Positions 1 through 6,271 of a DNA stretch of 62,625 nt are shown piece after piece. The notes beneath the pieces are model-generated. The model had not been told where the DNA came from and searched no databases. It was given only the letters and a program-made list of their open reading frames with translations. Every line of letters begins with the position of its first letter. Positions within the stretch are counted from its first letter, which is position 1. The position numbers and the translations under genes are program-made. This DNA comes from Prochlorococcus sp. AG-673-M19 (lineage in GTDB: Bacteria; Cyanobacteriota; Cyanobacteriia; PCC-6307; Cyanobiaceae), in the NCBI GenBank assembly GCA_003211115.1, contig QCTP01000003.1:1-62625 (forward strand). The letters run 5' to 3'.

Positions 1-1
1 A

Positions 2-160
2 AAAGTAAAAGGCTATACCGCAGTTAGTGCAATACAGAGTGCATTTAACATTATCCAAAGTGGAATTATTGATAGAGAGAATAAGGTAGAACTTAGAAAA
101 CTAAGAGAAGCAGTTGAGAGTCTTGAGCAAGGTGGTACTTCTGACTTGATAGATATTTAA
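2..160 (+). CDS. 3' end of an unidentified protein (truncated by window edge)
   Basis: An open frame runs in from the left edge and ends at TAA 158-160, giving 52 residues beginning KVKGYTAVSAIQ and ending SDLIDI. No stop interrupts it, and the C-terminal half is charged and helix-like (RENKVELRKLREAVESLEQ). I do not recognise the family. It is followed directly by an AT hairpin (161-191), which is consistent with a real gene end. It lies next to other small orphan ORFs and a tRNA, so an accessory gene is likely. The start and true length lie outside the window. Confidence 0.5.
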   Translation, partial: KVKGYTAVSAIQSAFNIIQSGIIDRENKVELRKLREAVESLEQGGTSDLIDI

Positions 161-191
161 AAAACGTTTCTATATATATAGAGAAGTTTTT
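161..191 (+). terminator. AT-rich terminator-like hairpin
   Basis: A 14-nt perfect palindrome (tctatatatataga, 169-182) is extended outward by about seven further pairs with one mismatch and one G-U, and ends in five T (187-191). It sits immediately after the stop codon at 160. The stem is almost entirely A-T, so it would be weak. Confidence 0.35.
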
Positions 192-194
192 AAA

Positions 195-320
195 ATGGAA
201 GACCAAAAAATGAAAGCTATCTCCGAGATAGTGCAGATAATTGAGCAATGTAGATATGATGATGAACTATCGGAAGGATATAAGAGGGAGATATTAGACC
301 AGGAGAAAGTATATGACTAG
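195..320 (+). CDS. small acidic ORF, 41 residues, unknown
   Basis: ATG 195 to TAG 318-320 encodes a 41-residue acidic peptide starting MEDQKMKAISEIVQ and ending EKVYD. It is predicted helical with no membrane segment. No family is recognised and no strong Shine-Dalgarno is visible, because the start follows an AT hairpin. The codon pattern is plausible, but the length makes chance possible. It may belong with the truncated ORF upstream as part of a small accessory cluster beside tRNA-Pro. Confidence 0.3.
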   Translation: MEDQKMKAISEIVQIIEQCRYDDELSEGYKREILDQEKVYD

Positions 321-414
321 AGGGGCTAAAGAAGCACCAATAGGCGGAAGTAATAGCATGCTATAGCTCAGGAGGGGCTACTGGAGGGGCAAATCTAAAT
401 ATGAGACTACTTAC

Positions 415-446
415 AAAATAAAAAAGACAGCTTGGGAATGCTGTCT
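415..446 (-). terminator. Rho-independent terminator of tRNA-Pro
   Basis: Read on the minus strand, a 7-bp stem (426-431 region with 440-446, arms agacagc and gctgtct) encloses an 8-nt loop and is followed by a run of T (complement of 415-425). It lies about 20 nt beyond the 3' end of the minus-strand tRNA-Pro, so it most likely ends that transcript. Confidence 0.75.
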
Positions 447-465
447 ATGACTTAGTTTTAGAGAG

Positions 466-539
466 TCGGGGCGACAGGATTCGAACCTGCGACCTAGTGC
501 TCCCAAAGCACCCGCGCTACCAAGCTGCGCCACGCCCCG
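466..539 (-). tRNA. tRNA-Pro (anticodon TGG)
   Basis: The minus strand folds as a complete cloverleaf. The acceptor stem is CGGGGCG paired with CGCCCCG, with discriminator A. There is a D-arm with GGTA, an anticodon loop TTTGGGA (anticodon TGG) on a GGTGC/GCACT stem, and a T-arm with GGTTCGAATCC. CCA is not encoded. It is flanked on its 3' side by a strong terminator and by small orphan ORFs, a setting typical of integration-prone tRNA loci in picocyanobacteria. No integrase or repeated tRNA 3' end is visible in the window. Confidence 0.96.
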
Positions 540-945
540 CTCATAAGATATTAGTCCATAATAGTCATCTATAAAAGACCAAATTGGTAAATATTTTATA
601 AAAAATCACTTTTGATAAAAAGCCAACTCCATTTAGTTATTTTGCAAAAACCGCTTCTGTTGTTGTTAGCGATACGACAGAGCATGGTTTTTGTTAAACA
701 GAAGTTGCCCGAATGATTCCAATTCTTAATGCTTTTGTAGTTTTAGATATCTTTGGATTAACTCTTTCGAGAGCCTTAGGTCTTGTCATTACCTATTAAT
801 GATTAATACATTGCGAATAGAAATAAAAAAAGGCTAATTTAAACAAAAATGAGGCAATGCAAAGGCTTTTTTATTAATTGTTAGTTATTTATTAATAGGC
901 ATATAATTATGGAGGTAATTAATCAAATATTAAGAGATTTATAAG
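540..945. other. gap beside tRNA-Pro: no firm gene, long hairpin, tiny ORF
   Basis: No convincing gene is present. The stretch holds the long imperfect hairpin at 645-693. It also holds a tiny plus-strand ORF at 713-799 (ATG to TAA, 28 hydrophobic residues starting MIPILNAFVVLDIFG) that could be a small membrane peptide or the remnant of a gene. The last 100 bases are AT-rich and presumably hold the promoter of the gene at 946. Upstream of the tRNA, 321-414 likewise shows only short broken frames and a doubled ggaggggc motif. Confidence 0.4.
645..693. ncRNA. long imperfect hairpin, possible small RNA or decayed terminator
   Basis: Arms 645-652 and 686-693 (caaaaacc with ggtttttg) pair perfectly. 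They continue through gct/agc (653-655 with 681-683) and, after a one-base bulge, ctgttgt with acgacag (657-663 with 674-680, one G-U). The loop is 664-673. About 18 pairs in such an AT-rich spacer is unlikely to be noise. The T-run lies inside the 3' arm on both strands, so orientation cannot be set. No known RNA family is recognised. Confidence 0.3.
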
Positions 946-2631
946 ATGAATTTTGCGTTTTATTTTTTCATAATAGTTCAAATTTTAAACTCTCTGGGTG
1001 TATTTGCAGAAATAGTTAAAAAAGATTCTTCTGAATTTAATTCAATTAAGTGGGAAAAGGTAAAAAAAAATAAACAAAAACCACTAAAAAAGATTATTTG
1101 GAAATCTTACAAAGCAGACGAAAATTATTTTAAAAATGAAAATGATAAAGGTTCTCAGTTTGCGGGGGGCGAAGCTACGTGGATGGAGCCTCCAACTTGG
1201 CGCAATCGCATCTTGCGGTTTTCCTTTGAAGAAATTGATATGCCAGATGCTGGAGAACACATGGGTTTGTACAGTATAGGAGCGTACGATCGACTAAACC
1301 CTTGGCTTTACGGTGGCATCACTCTTTACGGTGCCGCGACTGGACAGCGTGGCGGTTTCTTTACTGGTGGCTATACCTTGGGCGTGGAAAGTCAGTTAAC
1401 TGGTAACTTGATACTCGATGCGGGAGGTTATGTGGGTGCTGGGGGCGGTGGTGCCGCGGCGCAAGGAGGAGGGTTAATGATCCGCCCCCATATTGGTCTC
1501 AAATACGATTTTAGTTGGAGCGCACTGGGCCTAAATTATTCTTACTTAGACTTCCCTAACGGAGATATTTCTAGCGATGCAATTGCGCTTTCGTTGGATA
1601 TTCCTTTCAGTTCACCGACACTCAATTGGGATGATGATGGACTGACTGTGGCCGATTACTTTGGAGCTGACCTGAGCAATTTGAGCCGCCACCGATCGCA
1701 CCTAGCAGCACGCTTTCGCACCTATTCTCCTAGCAATAGCAGTAAAACCACCTCCGGCGGGTCGCTTGATGATTCATTAGGTCTAGTCGGTGTAGAGTAC
1801 GCTTACTTTCTTGATGAAAACTGGTTTACTACCTTTGAAACTGCAGGTGCGGTATCAGGTGGAGTAGGAGGGTACGCTGAACTTTTAGCCGGGTTAGGCT
1901 ATCGACTCCCCCTAACCAAAAACAATCGTCTAGCCCTACTCCCCGCCCTAACTATCGGCGGCTCTGGTGGCGGAGCGGTCGAAACCGGCGGAGGATTTGT
2001 TAGCCGAGCAAATTTAGGATTGGAATACAGAATTTATCCTGATTTCAGTCTAATTATCGACGGAGGCTATCTCACAGCCCCAGATGGAAATTTTGATATT
2101 CAATATGTCGGTTTAAATTTGGCATACGTAATGGAAACCTTTGCTCAGGATCAAAAGGGAGCTCCCTTAAGGGAAAAAGATCTTATACAAACTAATAAAT
2201 GGCGCTTTCGTCCAGCTCACCAATGGTATTTTGATGCACAACGTAAGGGAGGCTCTTCACGGGATATGCAACTTTTGGGAGGTAAAATTGACTGGATGGG
2301 AGGAGATTGGTGGTACCTTACGGGACAAGGGTTAAGTGCTTATAGAGGAGGAGCCGGTGGCTATTCAGAGGGACACTGGGGTTTAGGAGTTCTCAGCCCG
2401 AGCTGGAAGGCCTGGCAACTCTATGGAGAAATGCTCATAGGTGCCGGAGGGGGAGGAGGTATTGATAGCGGTAGCGCTTTATTGTACAAACCGAGTGTCG
2501 GCTTAGAGTACAATCTAAATAAGGATTTCAGCCTTCAAACTGGTTTAGGAAAAGTGATTTCTAAAGAAGGTAATCTGGATGCCAATACCTTGGACGTTAG
2601 TCTGGTTTGGCGTTTTGGGACTCCAAAATAA
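946..2631 (+). CDS. three-module glycine-rich, probable outer-membrane beta-barrel protein
   Basis: The 561-residue protein has an N-terminal hydrophobic segment (residues 3-20) resembling a signal peptide and a Lys-rich linker (24-70). It then has three tandem modules of about 103 residues starting near Trp120, Trp293 and Trp456. Each module contains a GG-x-GGY/F motif, a glycine cluster such as GAGGGG, then GG, then GL(E/K)Y and DFS, and ends in alternating hydrophobic strands; the last strand ends VWRF. This pattern suits a porin-like or surface beta-barrel protein. By eye, the DNA from about 1150 onward is far more GC-rich than the first 200 bases and the neighbours, suggesting transfer of the core onto a native-looking AT-rich leader. 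I recognise no named family, and the function is unknown. A terminator follows at 2646-2701. Confidence 0.8.
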   Translation: MNFAFYFFIIVQILNSLGVFAEIVKKDSSEFNSIKWEKVKKNKQKPLKKIIWKSYKADENYFKNENDKGSQFAGGEATWMEPPTWRNRILRFSFEEIDMPDAGEHMGLYSIGAYDRLNPWLYGGITLYGAATGQRGGFFTGGYTLGVESQLTGNLILDAGGYVGAGGGGAAAQGGGLMIRPHIGLKYDFSWSALGLNYSYLDFPNGDISSDAIALSLDIPFSSPTLNWDDDGLTVADYFGADLSNLSRHRSHLAARFRTYSPSNSSKTTSGGSLDDSLGLVGVEYAYFLDENWFTTFETAGAVSGGVGGYAELLAGLGYRLPLTKNNRLALLPALTIGGSGGGAVETGGGFVSRANLGLEYRIYPDFSLIIDGGYLTAPDGNFDIQYVGLNLAYVMETFAQDQKGAPLREKDLIQTNKWRFRPAHQWYFDAQRKGGSSRDMQLLGGKIDWMGGDWWYLTGQGLSAYRGGAGGYSEGHWGLGVLSPSWKAWQLYGEMLIGAGGGGGIDSGSALLYKPSVGLEYNLNKDFSLQTGLGKVISKEGNLDANTLDVSLVWRFGTPK

Positions 2632-2645
2632 AGCTTCCAATATTT

Positions 2646-2701
2646 GAGCTAGCCTGCAAATAAAGTTGGAAAAACAGAGCCAACTTAGCTCGAGTCTTTT
2701 T
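2646..2701 (+). terminator. probable terminator after the three-module protein gene
   Basis: A two-part stem is visible. Arms aagttgg (2663-2669) and ccaactt (2680-2686) sit inside gagct (2646-2650) and agctc (2687-2691), and five T follow at 2697-2701. It starts 15 nt after the stop codon. Confidence 0.5.
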
Positions 2702-2873
2702 GGTATATAAATATGTAACTTTCTAGTTGAAACTCCAATAATTCTTAAAAAGTGAATAAATTAATCTTTAGTACCTTTCCAACAAAACTCAATAAAAAAA
2801 CTTACTAATTATTTAAAAATTTTATTATAAATTTATGTAAGAATCTTAATCAACTTTTGAAAACTTTTTATTA

Positions 2874-3548
2874 ATGACTAAAGAAATTAAAACACCTTGG
2901 GGGAAAATTATGCCGGAAGTAAGCTTATTTCCTATTTATTATTTATTATTTATCTATTGTTTTGTTTATATTCTTCCTTATGGGAAAATAATAATTGGAG
3001 TTAGTTGGTTTGATTGGTTTAGAAGTGAAGATGGACCTCTTGAGTGGATTCAGTTTTTTGAATATGCATTGTCATCTATTATTGCATTTTTTATTTTTAT
3101 AAAGCAAAAGAAAAAAAAGGAAATTAATTCAATTATATGGATTTTAATAGCTCTATTTTTATTCTTAATCGCAGGAGAGGAAATAAGTTGGGGAGAAAGA
3201 TTAACTGGGATTGGGATTGATTCAATATCAACTTTAAACGTTCAAGGAGAAACTAATTTTCATAATTTACCTTTTTTTCATAATTATTTATTGGATCCTG
3301 TTTTTGAAATAAGTTGTATTTTTCTTGGATGGTTTGGTTGGAAAAGATTTAAAAGGATTGATGCTTTCCCTAGTAAAAAATTATCATTATTCTTTTTATT
3401 TGTTGCATTATTTTATTTTTATTTTGATATCTCATGGGCTTCAACAACTCAACAAATAAGAAATGATCAAGAAATTTTTGAATTTTTATTATCAACCGGT
3501 TTGTTTTTACATTGTTTAAAAAATTTGAAAAAAAGATTGAAAAAATAA
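2874..3548 (+). CDS. multi-pass membrane protein with EEISWGER signature, unknown function
   Basis: The 224-residue protein has about six hydrophobic segments (near residues 18-38, 60-76, 85-100, 143-155, 170-188 and 200-215). Conserved-looking polar motifs sit in or next to the membrane: EDGPLEW (about 52-58), GEEISWGERL (about 101-110) and NVQGETNFHNL (about 122-132). I have seen this motif combination in uncharacterised bacterial membrane proteins, but I know of no assigned function. The clustered Glu, His and Arg residues could form a catalytic or metal site. It stands alone between two intergenic gaps within the accessory region. A Lys-rich tail (KNLKKRLKK) suggests a cytoplasmic C-terminus. 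Confidence 0.8.
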   Translation: MTKEIKTPWGKIMPEVSLFPIYYLLFIYCFVYILPYGKIIIGVSWFDWFRSEDGPLEWIQFFEYALSSIIAFFIFIKQKKKKEINSIIWILIALFLFLIAGEEISWGERLTGIGIDSISTLNVQGETNFHNLPFFHNYLLDPVFEISCIFLGWFGWKRFKRIDAFPSKKLSLFFLFVALFYFYFDISWASTTQQIRNDQEIFEFLLSTGLFLHCLKNLKKRLKK

Positions 3549-3584
3549 GTTCAATAAAAATGGTGTATAAACTGATAAAAAGAT

Positions 3585-3617
3585 ATTAGTTTTAAATTTA
3601 GAAACTAATTTTATTGT
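3585..3617 (+). terminator. AT-rich terminator-like hairpin
   Basis: Eight perfect pairs (attagttt 3585-3592 with aaactaat 3602-3609) close a 9-nt loop, followed by a T-rich stretch (tttattgttt). It lies 37 nt after the stop of the membrane protein gene. Confidence 0.4.
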
Positions 3618-3672
3618 TTAATTGTTCCGGGAAAGTTTTGTAGCTTTGAAAAAAAATAAAAATTAGTAATAT

Positions 3673-3777
3673 TTATATCATCCCTAGAGAACCTGCGGTA
3701 AAGCCTACAACTAAAAAAAATGAAAATTCTAAAAAATCTCTTGGAAATGAATTTACAAATAAATTGAATTGAGTCAT
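3673..3777 (-). CDS. small single-helix membrane protein, 34 residues
   Basis: Minus-strand ATG (3775-3777) to TAA encodes 34 residues with one clear hydrophobic segment (about residues 17-33) ending FTAGSLGMI. A GAGGAG purine run lies about 13 nt upstream and AAGG about 5 nt upstream of the start. The size and single helix resemble the small photosystem and cytochrome subunits of cyanobacteria, but I cannot match it to any named one. It is too short for length-based gene calling and could be missed. Confidence 0.45.
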   Translation of the reverse strand: MTQFNLFVNSFPRDFLEFSFFLVVGFTAGSLGMI

Positions 3778-4006
3778 TTAACCTTGTACTCCTCAGGTGA
3801 ATTAATGTTTAAAAAATATAACTAAATATTTTTTTTGTTGAGGGCCTTTTGTAGATTTTTTTCTTATTTCTAAAGAATTCAAGAATATTTTTAATTTCCA
3901 TAATAATTGTGTTTATTTTACCCAGATTTGAAAAAACTCTGAAATTTCGTATCTTGAGGTAAAAAATTTTTTTGAATGCTATATTTTTATTAATTAAGTC
4001 TTCCAT

Positions 4007-4174
4007 ATGGATTACAAAAAGAAATCATTAAAAAATTCAAATCGGAATGAAAGCTATGAAGAAATAGATACCAGACTAGCTTCGGGTTGGTATGTAGATT
4101 CTTTAGGTGGTAAAAAGAAAAAAAAATATAAAACTAAAGAAGTATCATTCAAAATTTCAAAAAAATATGATTAA
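4007..4174 (+). CDS. small basic protein, 55 residues, unknown
   Basis: ATG 4007 to TAA 4174 encodes 55 residues. The N-terminus is Lys/Asn-rich, the central segment is EEIDTRLASGWYVDSLG, and the tail is strongly basic (GGKKKKKYKTK). There is no membrane segment or signal peptide. The middle looks like a conserved folded motif, while the tails could bind nucleic acid. No family is recognised. It is a monocistronic gene in the variable region. Confidence 0.5.
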   Translation: MDYKKKSLKNSNRNESYEEIDTRLASGWYVDSLGGKKKKKYKTKEVSFKISKKYD

Positions 4175-4367
4175 ATATAGAAAATTTTATACTCAATCAA
4201 AAATAATTCAATTGATCAATTATTGATAACAATTTTTTAATGAATATTCTGTTTTGATTTCATTTTATATATTCTAACTAAGTTTTTGATAGTACTTAAT
4301 TGATTACAATATAACCACTTTCTTTGTTTATCAGATATAAAAAAGTATTAAATAATTTTTCGAAAAG

Positions 4368-5849
4368 ATGAAAGGTTTTGGAGATAAAAAAACAAAAAGG
4401 AAAAGAATTGTTTCAAATGAAAATAAGAATGCAAACAATGAAAAGTTAATTAAAAAGGCATTTCAACTTCAAGCAAAAGGGGAAAAGATAGAGGCAGCAA
4501 AATATTATTTGTATCTTATTAAAAATGGAGTGGAGGATTATAGAGTTTTTTCCAATTATGGAGCATTCCTGAAAGAAATTGGAAAATATAAAGAAGCAGA
4601 GATCGAACTTAAGAAAGCAATTAAATTAAATCCTAAATATGCCAATGCTTACTTCAATATTGCAGGTTTGTACATTAGTAAGAGAAAATTTTTAAAAGCA
4701 GAAATTTATCTCAGAAACGCAATCGAAATTAAATCAGATTTTGCTATTGCGCATTACAACCTTGGATTTATATTGCAAGATCAAGGTAAATTGCAGGAGG
4801 CAAAATCACATATTCGAAATTCTCTTGAAATTGAGCCTCAATTAACTAATGCCTACTGGTCACTATCAACTTTGCCTGAAACTGATAGAGATCAAAAATG
4901 GCAAAATCAACTTTTTTCCAAAAGTATTTTAAAGAATAAAAATAATACAGAGCTAGTGAATATTTTTTTTGCAAGAGCAAATATTCTTCATAAAAAAAGT
5001 AAATACAAAGAAAGTGCAGAGAATCTATCAAAAGCAAATAATCTTAAACTTAGTATGTATAAATCTGAGGCAAACATTCTAATTAAAAAAACTAATAAAT
5101 TAAAAATTTCCTCAAATAACTTTCAAAGAAATTATCAAATAATCCCAAATTATCCAATATGTATTTTTATTGTTGGACTTCCTAGATGTGGTTCTACTTT
5201 AGTTGAATCTATTTTAAGTTTAAATTCTCAAGTTAGTGATCTTGGTGAGGTTAATATTTTTGAAGAATCATATAGAGAATATATTCAAGCTGATAAGAAA
5301 GTAAATCTTGCTGATATATATAAGAAAAAAACAACAATTTCTAATAATAAATCAAAAATAACAACTAATAAATGGTTATTTAATTATCAATACGCGGGTA
5401 TAATTTTGAATGCCATTCCTAATGCAAAAATAATTCATTGTTATAGAAATCCTTTAGATAATATTCTTTCAATTTATCGAGCTCATTTCACTACAGGTAA
5501 TTCATTCTCTTCTTCTTTAATTGATTGTGCGGAGGTTTATTCTAATCAAGAAGAAATTATGAAAACTTATAAACAAGAGTTTAGATCTAAAATATATGAC
5601 TTAAATTACGATGAATTAGTAACTAACCCTTTAAAAGAAATAAAATCTTTAATCAAATGGTTGAACTGGGAATGGAATGACACTTACTTATCCCCACATT
5701 TAAATAAACGCTCGGTATTTACACGAAGTAATGTTGAAATTAGATCGCCAATTAGTTCAAAGTCTGTTGGAGGGTGGGAAAACTACAAAGATATGCTCAA
5801 ACCTGCTTTTGAAATATTATTTAAAAAAGATAAATATAAAAACTTATAA
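4368..5849 (+). CDS. TPR-repeat protein with C-terminal sulfotransferase domain
   Basis: The 493-residue protein has a basic N-terminus, then about four TPR units (residues 28-165, for example the stretches around NAYFNIAGLY and AIAHYNLGFIL), a linker, and a PAPS-dependent sulfotransferase domain. The 5'-phosphosulfate loop is at about 265-280 (FIVGLPRCGSTLVES) and the 3'-phosphate-binding segment at about 354-370 (HCYRNPLDNILSIYR). The expected role is moving sulfate from PAPS to a sugar, lipid or protein acceptor; the acceptor is unknown. TPR-sulfotransferases are common in picocyanobacterial genomic islands and are thought to modify cell-surface molecules. A perfect 8-bp hairpin follows the stop. 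Confidence 0.88.
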   Translation: MKGFGDKKTKRKRIVSNENKNANNEKLIKKAFQLQAKGEKIEAAKYYLYLIKNGVEDYRVFSNYGAFLKEIGKYKEAEIELKKAIKLNPKYANAYFNIAGLYISKRKFLKAEIYLRNAIEIKSDFAIAHYNLGFILQDQGKLQEAKSHIRNSLEIEPQLTNAYWSLSTLPETDRDQKWQNQLFSKSILKNKNNTELVNIFFARANILHKKSKYKESAENLSKANNLKLSMYKSEANILIKKTNKLKISSNNFQRNYQIIPNYPICIFIVGLPRCGSTLVESILSLNSQVSDLGEVNIFEESYREYIQADKKVNLADIYKKKTTISNNKSKITTNKWLFNYQYAGIILNAIPNAKIIHCYRNPLDNILSIYRAHFTTGNSFSSSLIDCAEVYSNQEEIMKTYKQEFRSKIYDLNYDELVTNPLKEIKSLIKWLNWEWNDTYLSPHLNKRSVFTRSNVEIRSPISSKSVGGWENYKDMLKPAFEILFKKDKYKNL

Positions 5850-5858
5850 CTTAAGCTC

Positions 5859-5880
5859 TCACAAAAACTTCATTTTGTGA
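5859..5880 (+). terminator. perfect 8-bp hairpin after the sulfotransferase gene
   Basis: The arms tcacaaaa (5859-5866) and ttttgtga (5873-5880) close a 6-nt loop 9 nt after the stop codon. The following sequence is T-rich but not a pure T-run, so termination efficiency is uncertain. Confidence 0.5.
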
Positions 5881-6261
5881 TTACTTAATTATTCCTAAAA
5901 AAAGGGACTTTATTTACCATACCTCAATGAAAAAATTAATTAAGCGCCAATTAAGTTACCTATAGAACTAACCCAAGATTTCACTTAATACTAAAAAGTT
6001 TTGTTATAAAAATTTGAGTATTTAAAATAAATCTCTAGTAAATACTTAAGATTTGGTTTCAACTTATTTTTTAAGTATTGAAATTAATAACTTTATAAAG
6101 CTTTAAATCAAAAATAAATTTCCTTAGCTAAATAATTACCTATAAACACTAATAACTGTATAGGTTAAAAAACTGGCATAGGAATTAAAATTATGTATTG
6201 GTTGATACTTGATTTTATATGTATTCATACATTAATATGAAGTGTACTTCAAATTTCGTGT
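5881..6261. other. porin upstream region, no gene seen
   Basis: No ORF is supported. This 0.38-kb AT-rich leader presumably holds the promoter of the first porin gene. Two short inverted repeats lie near its 3' end: gtat (6195-6198) with atac (6205-6208), and atgta (6219-6223) with tacat (6228-6232). No regulator site can be named with confidence. Confidence 0.4.
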
Positions 6262-6267
6262 GAGGAA
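6262..6267 (+). promoter_or_regulatory. ribosome binding site that sets the porin 1 start
   Basis: GAGGAA lies 4 nt before ATG 6272. The second porin has the same leader, gtgtgaggaa, with GAGGAA at 7586-7591, 5 nt before ATG 7597. This favours 6272 over the in-frame ATG at 6242, whose extra ten residues would come before an obvious signal peptide. Confidence 0.8.
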
Positions 6268-6271
6268 ATTT

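Noticed and set aside
3809-4006. 65-codon minus-strand ORF ending right beside the start of the 55-residue gene
   Set aside because: Low-complexity Lys/Ile/Phe/Asn content, no recognisable domain, no clear ribosome site; typical chance frame in AT-rich DNA.
4846-5037. 63-codon minus-strand ORF within the sulfotransferase gene
   Set aside because: Antisense to intact TPR/linker coding sequence, Tyr/Leu/Phe-rich, no start signal.
6242-6271. Upstream in-frame ATG extending porin 1 by ten residues
   Set aside because: The shared leader gtgtgaggaa places the ribosome site before ATG 6272 in copy 1 and at the matching place in copy 2; the extension would put charged residues before the signal peptide.
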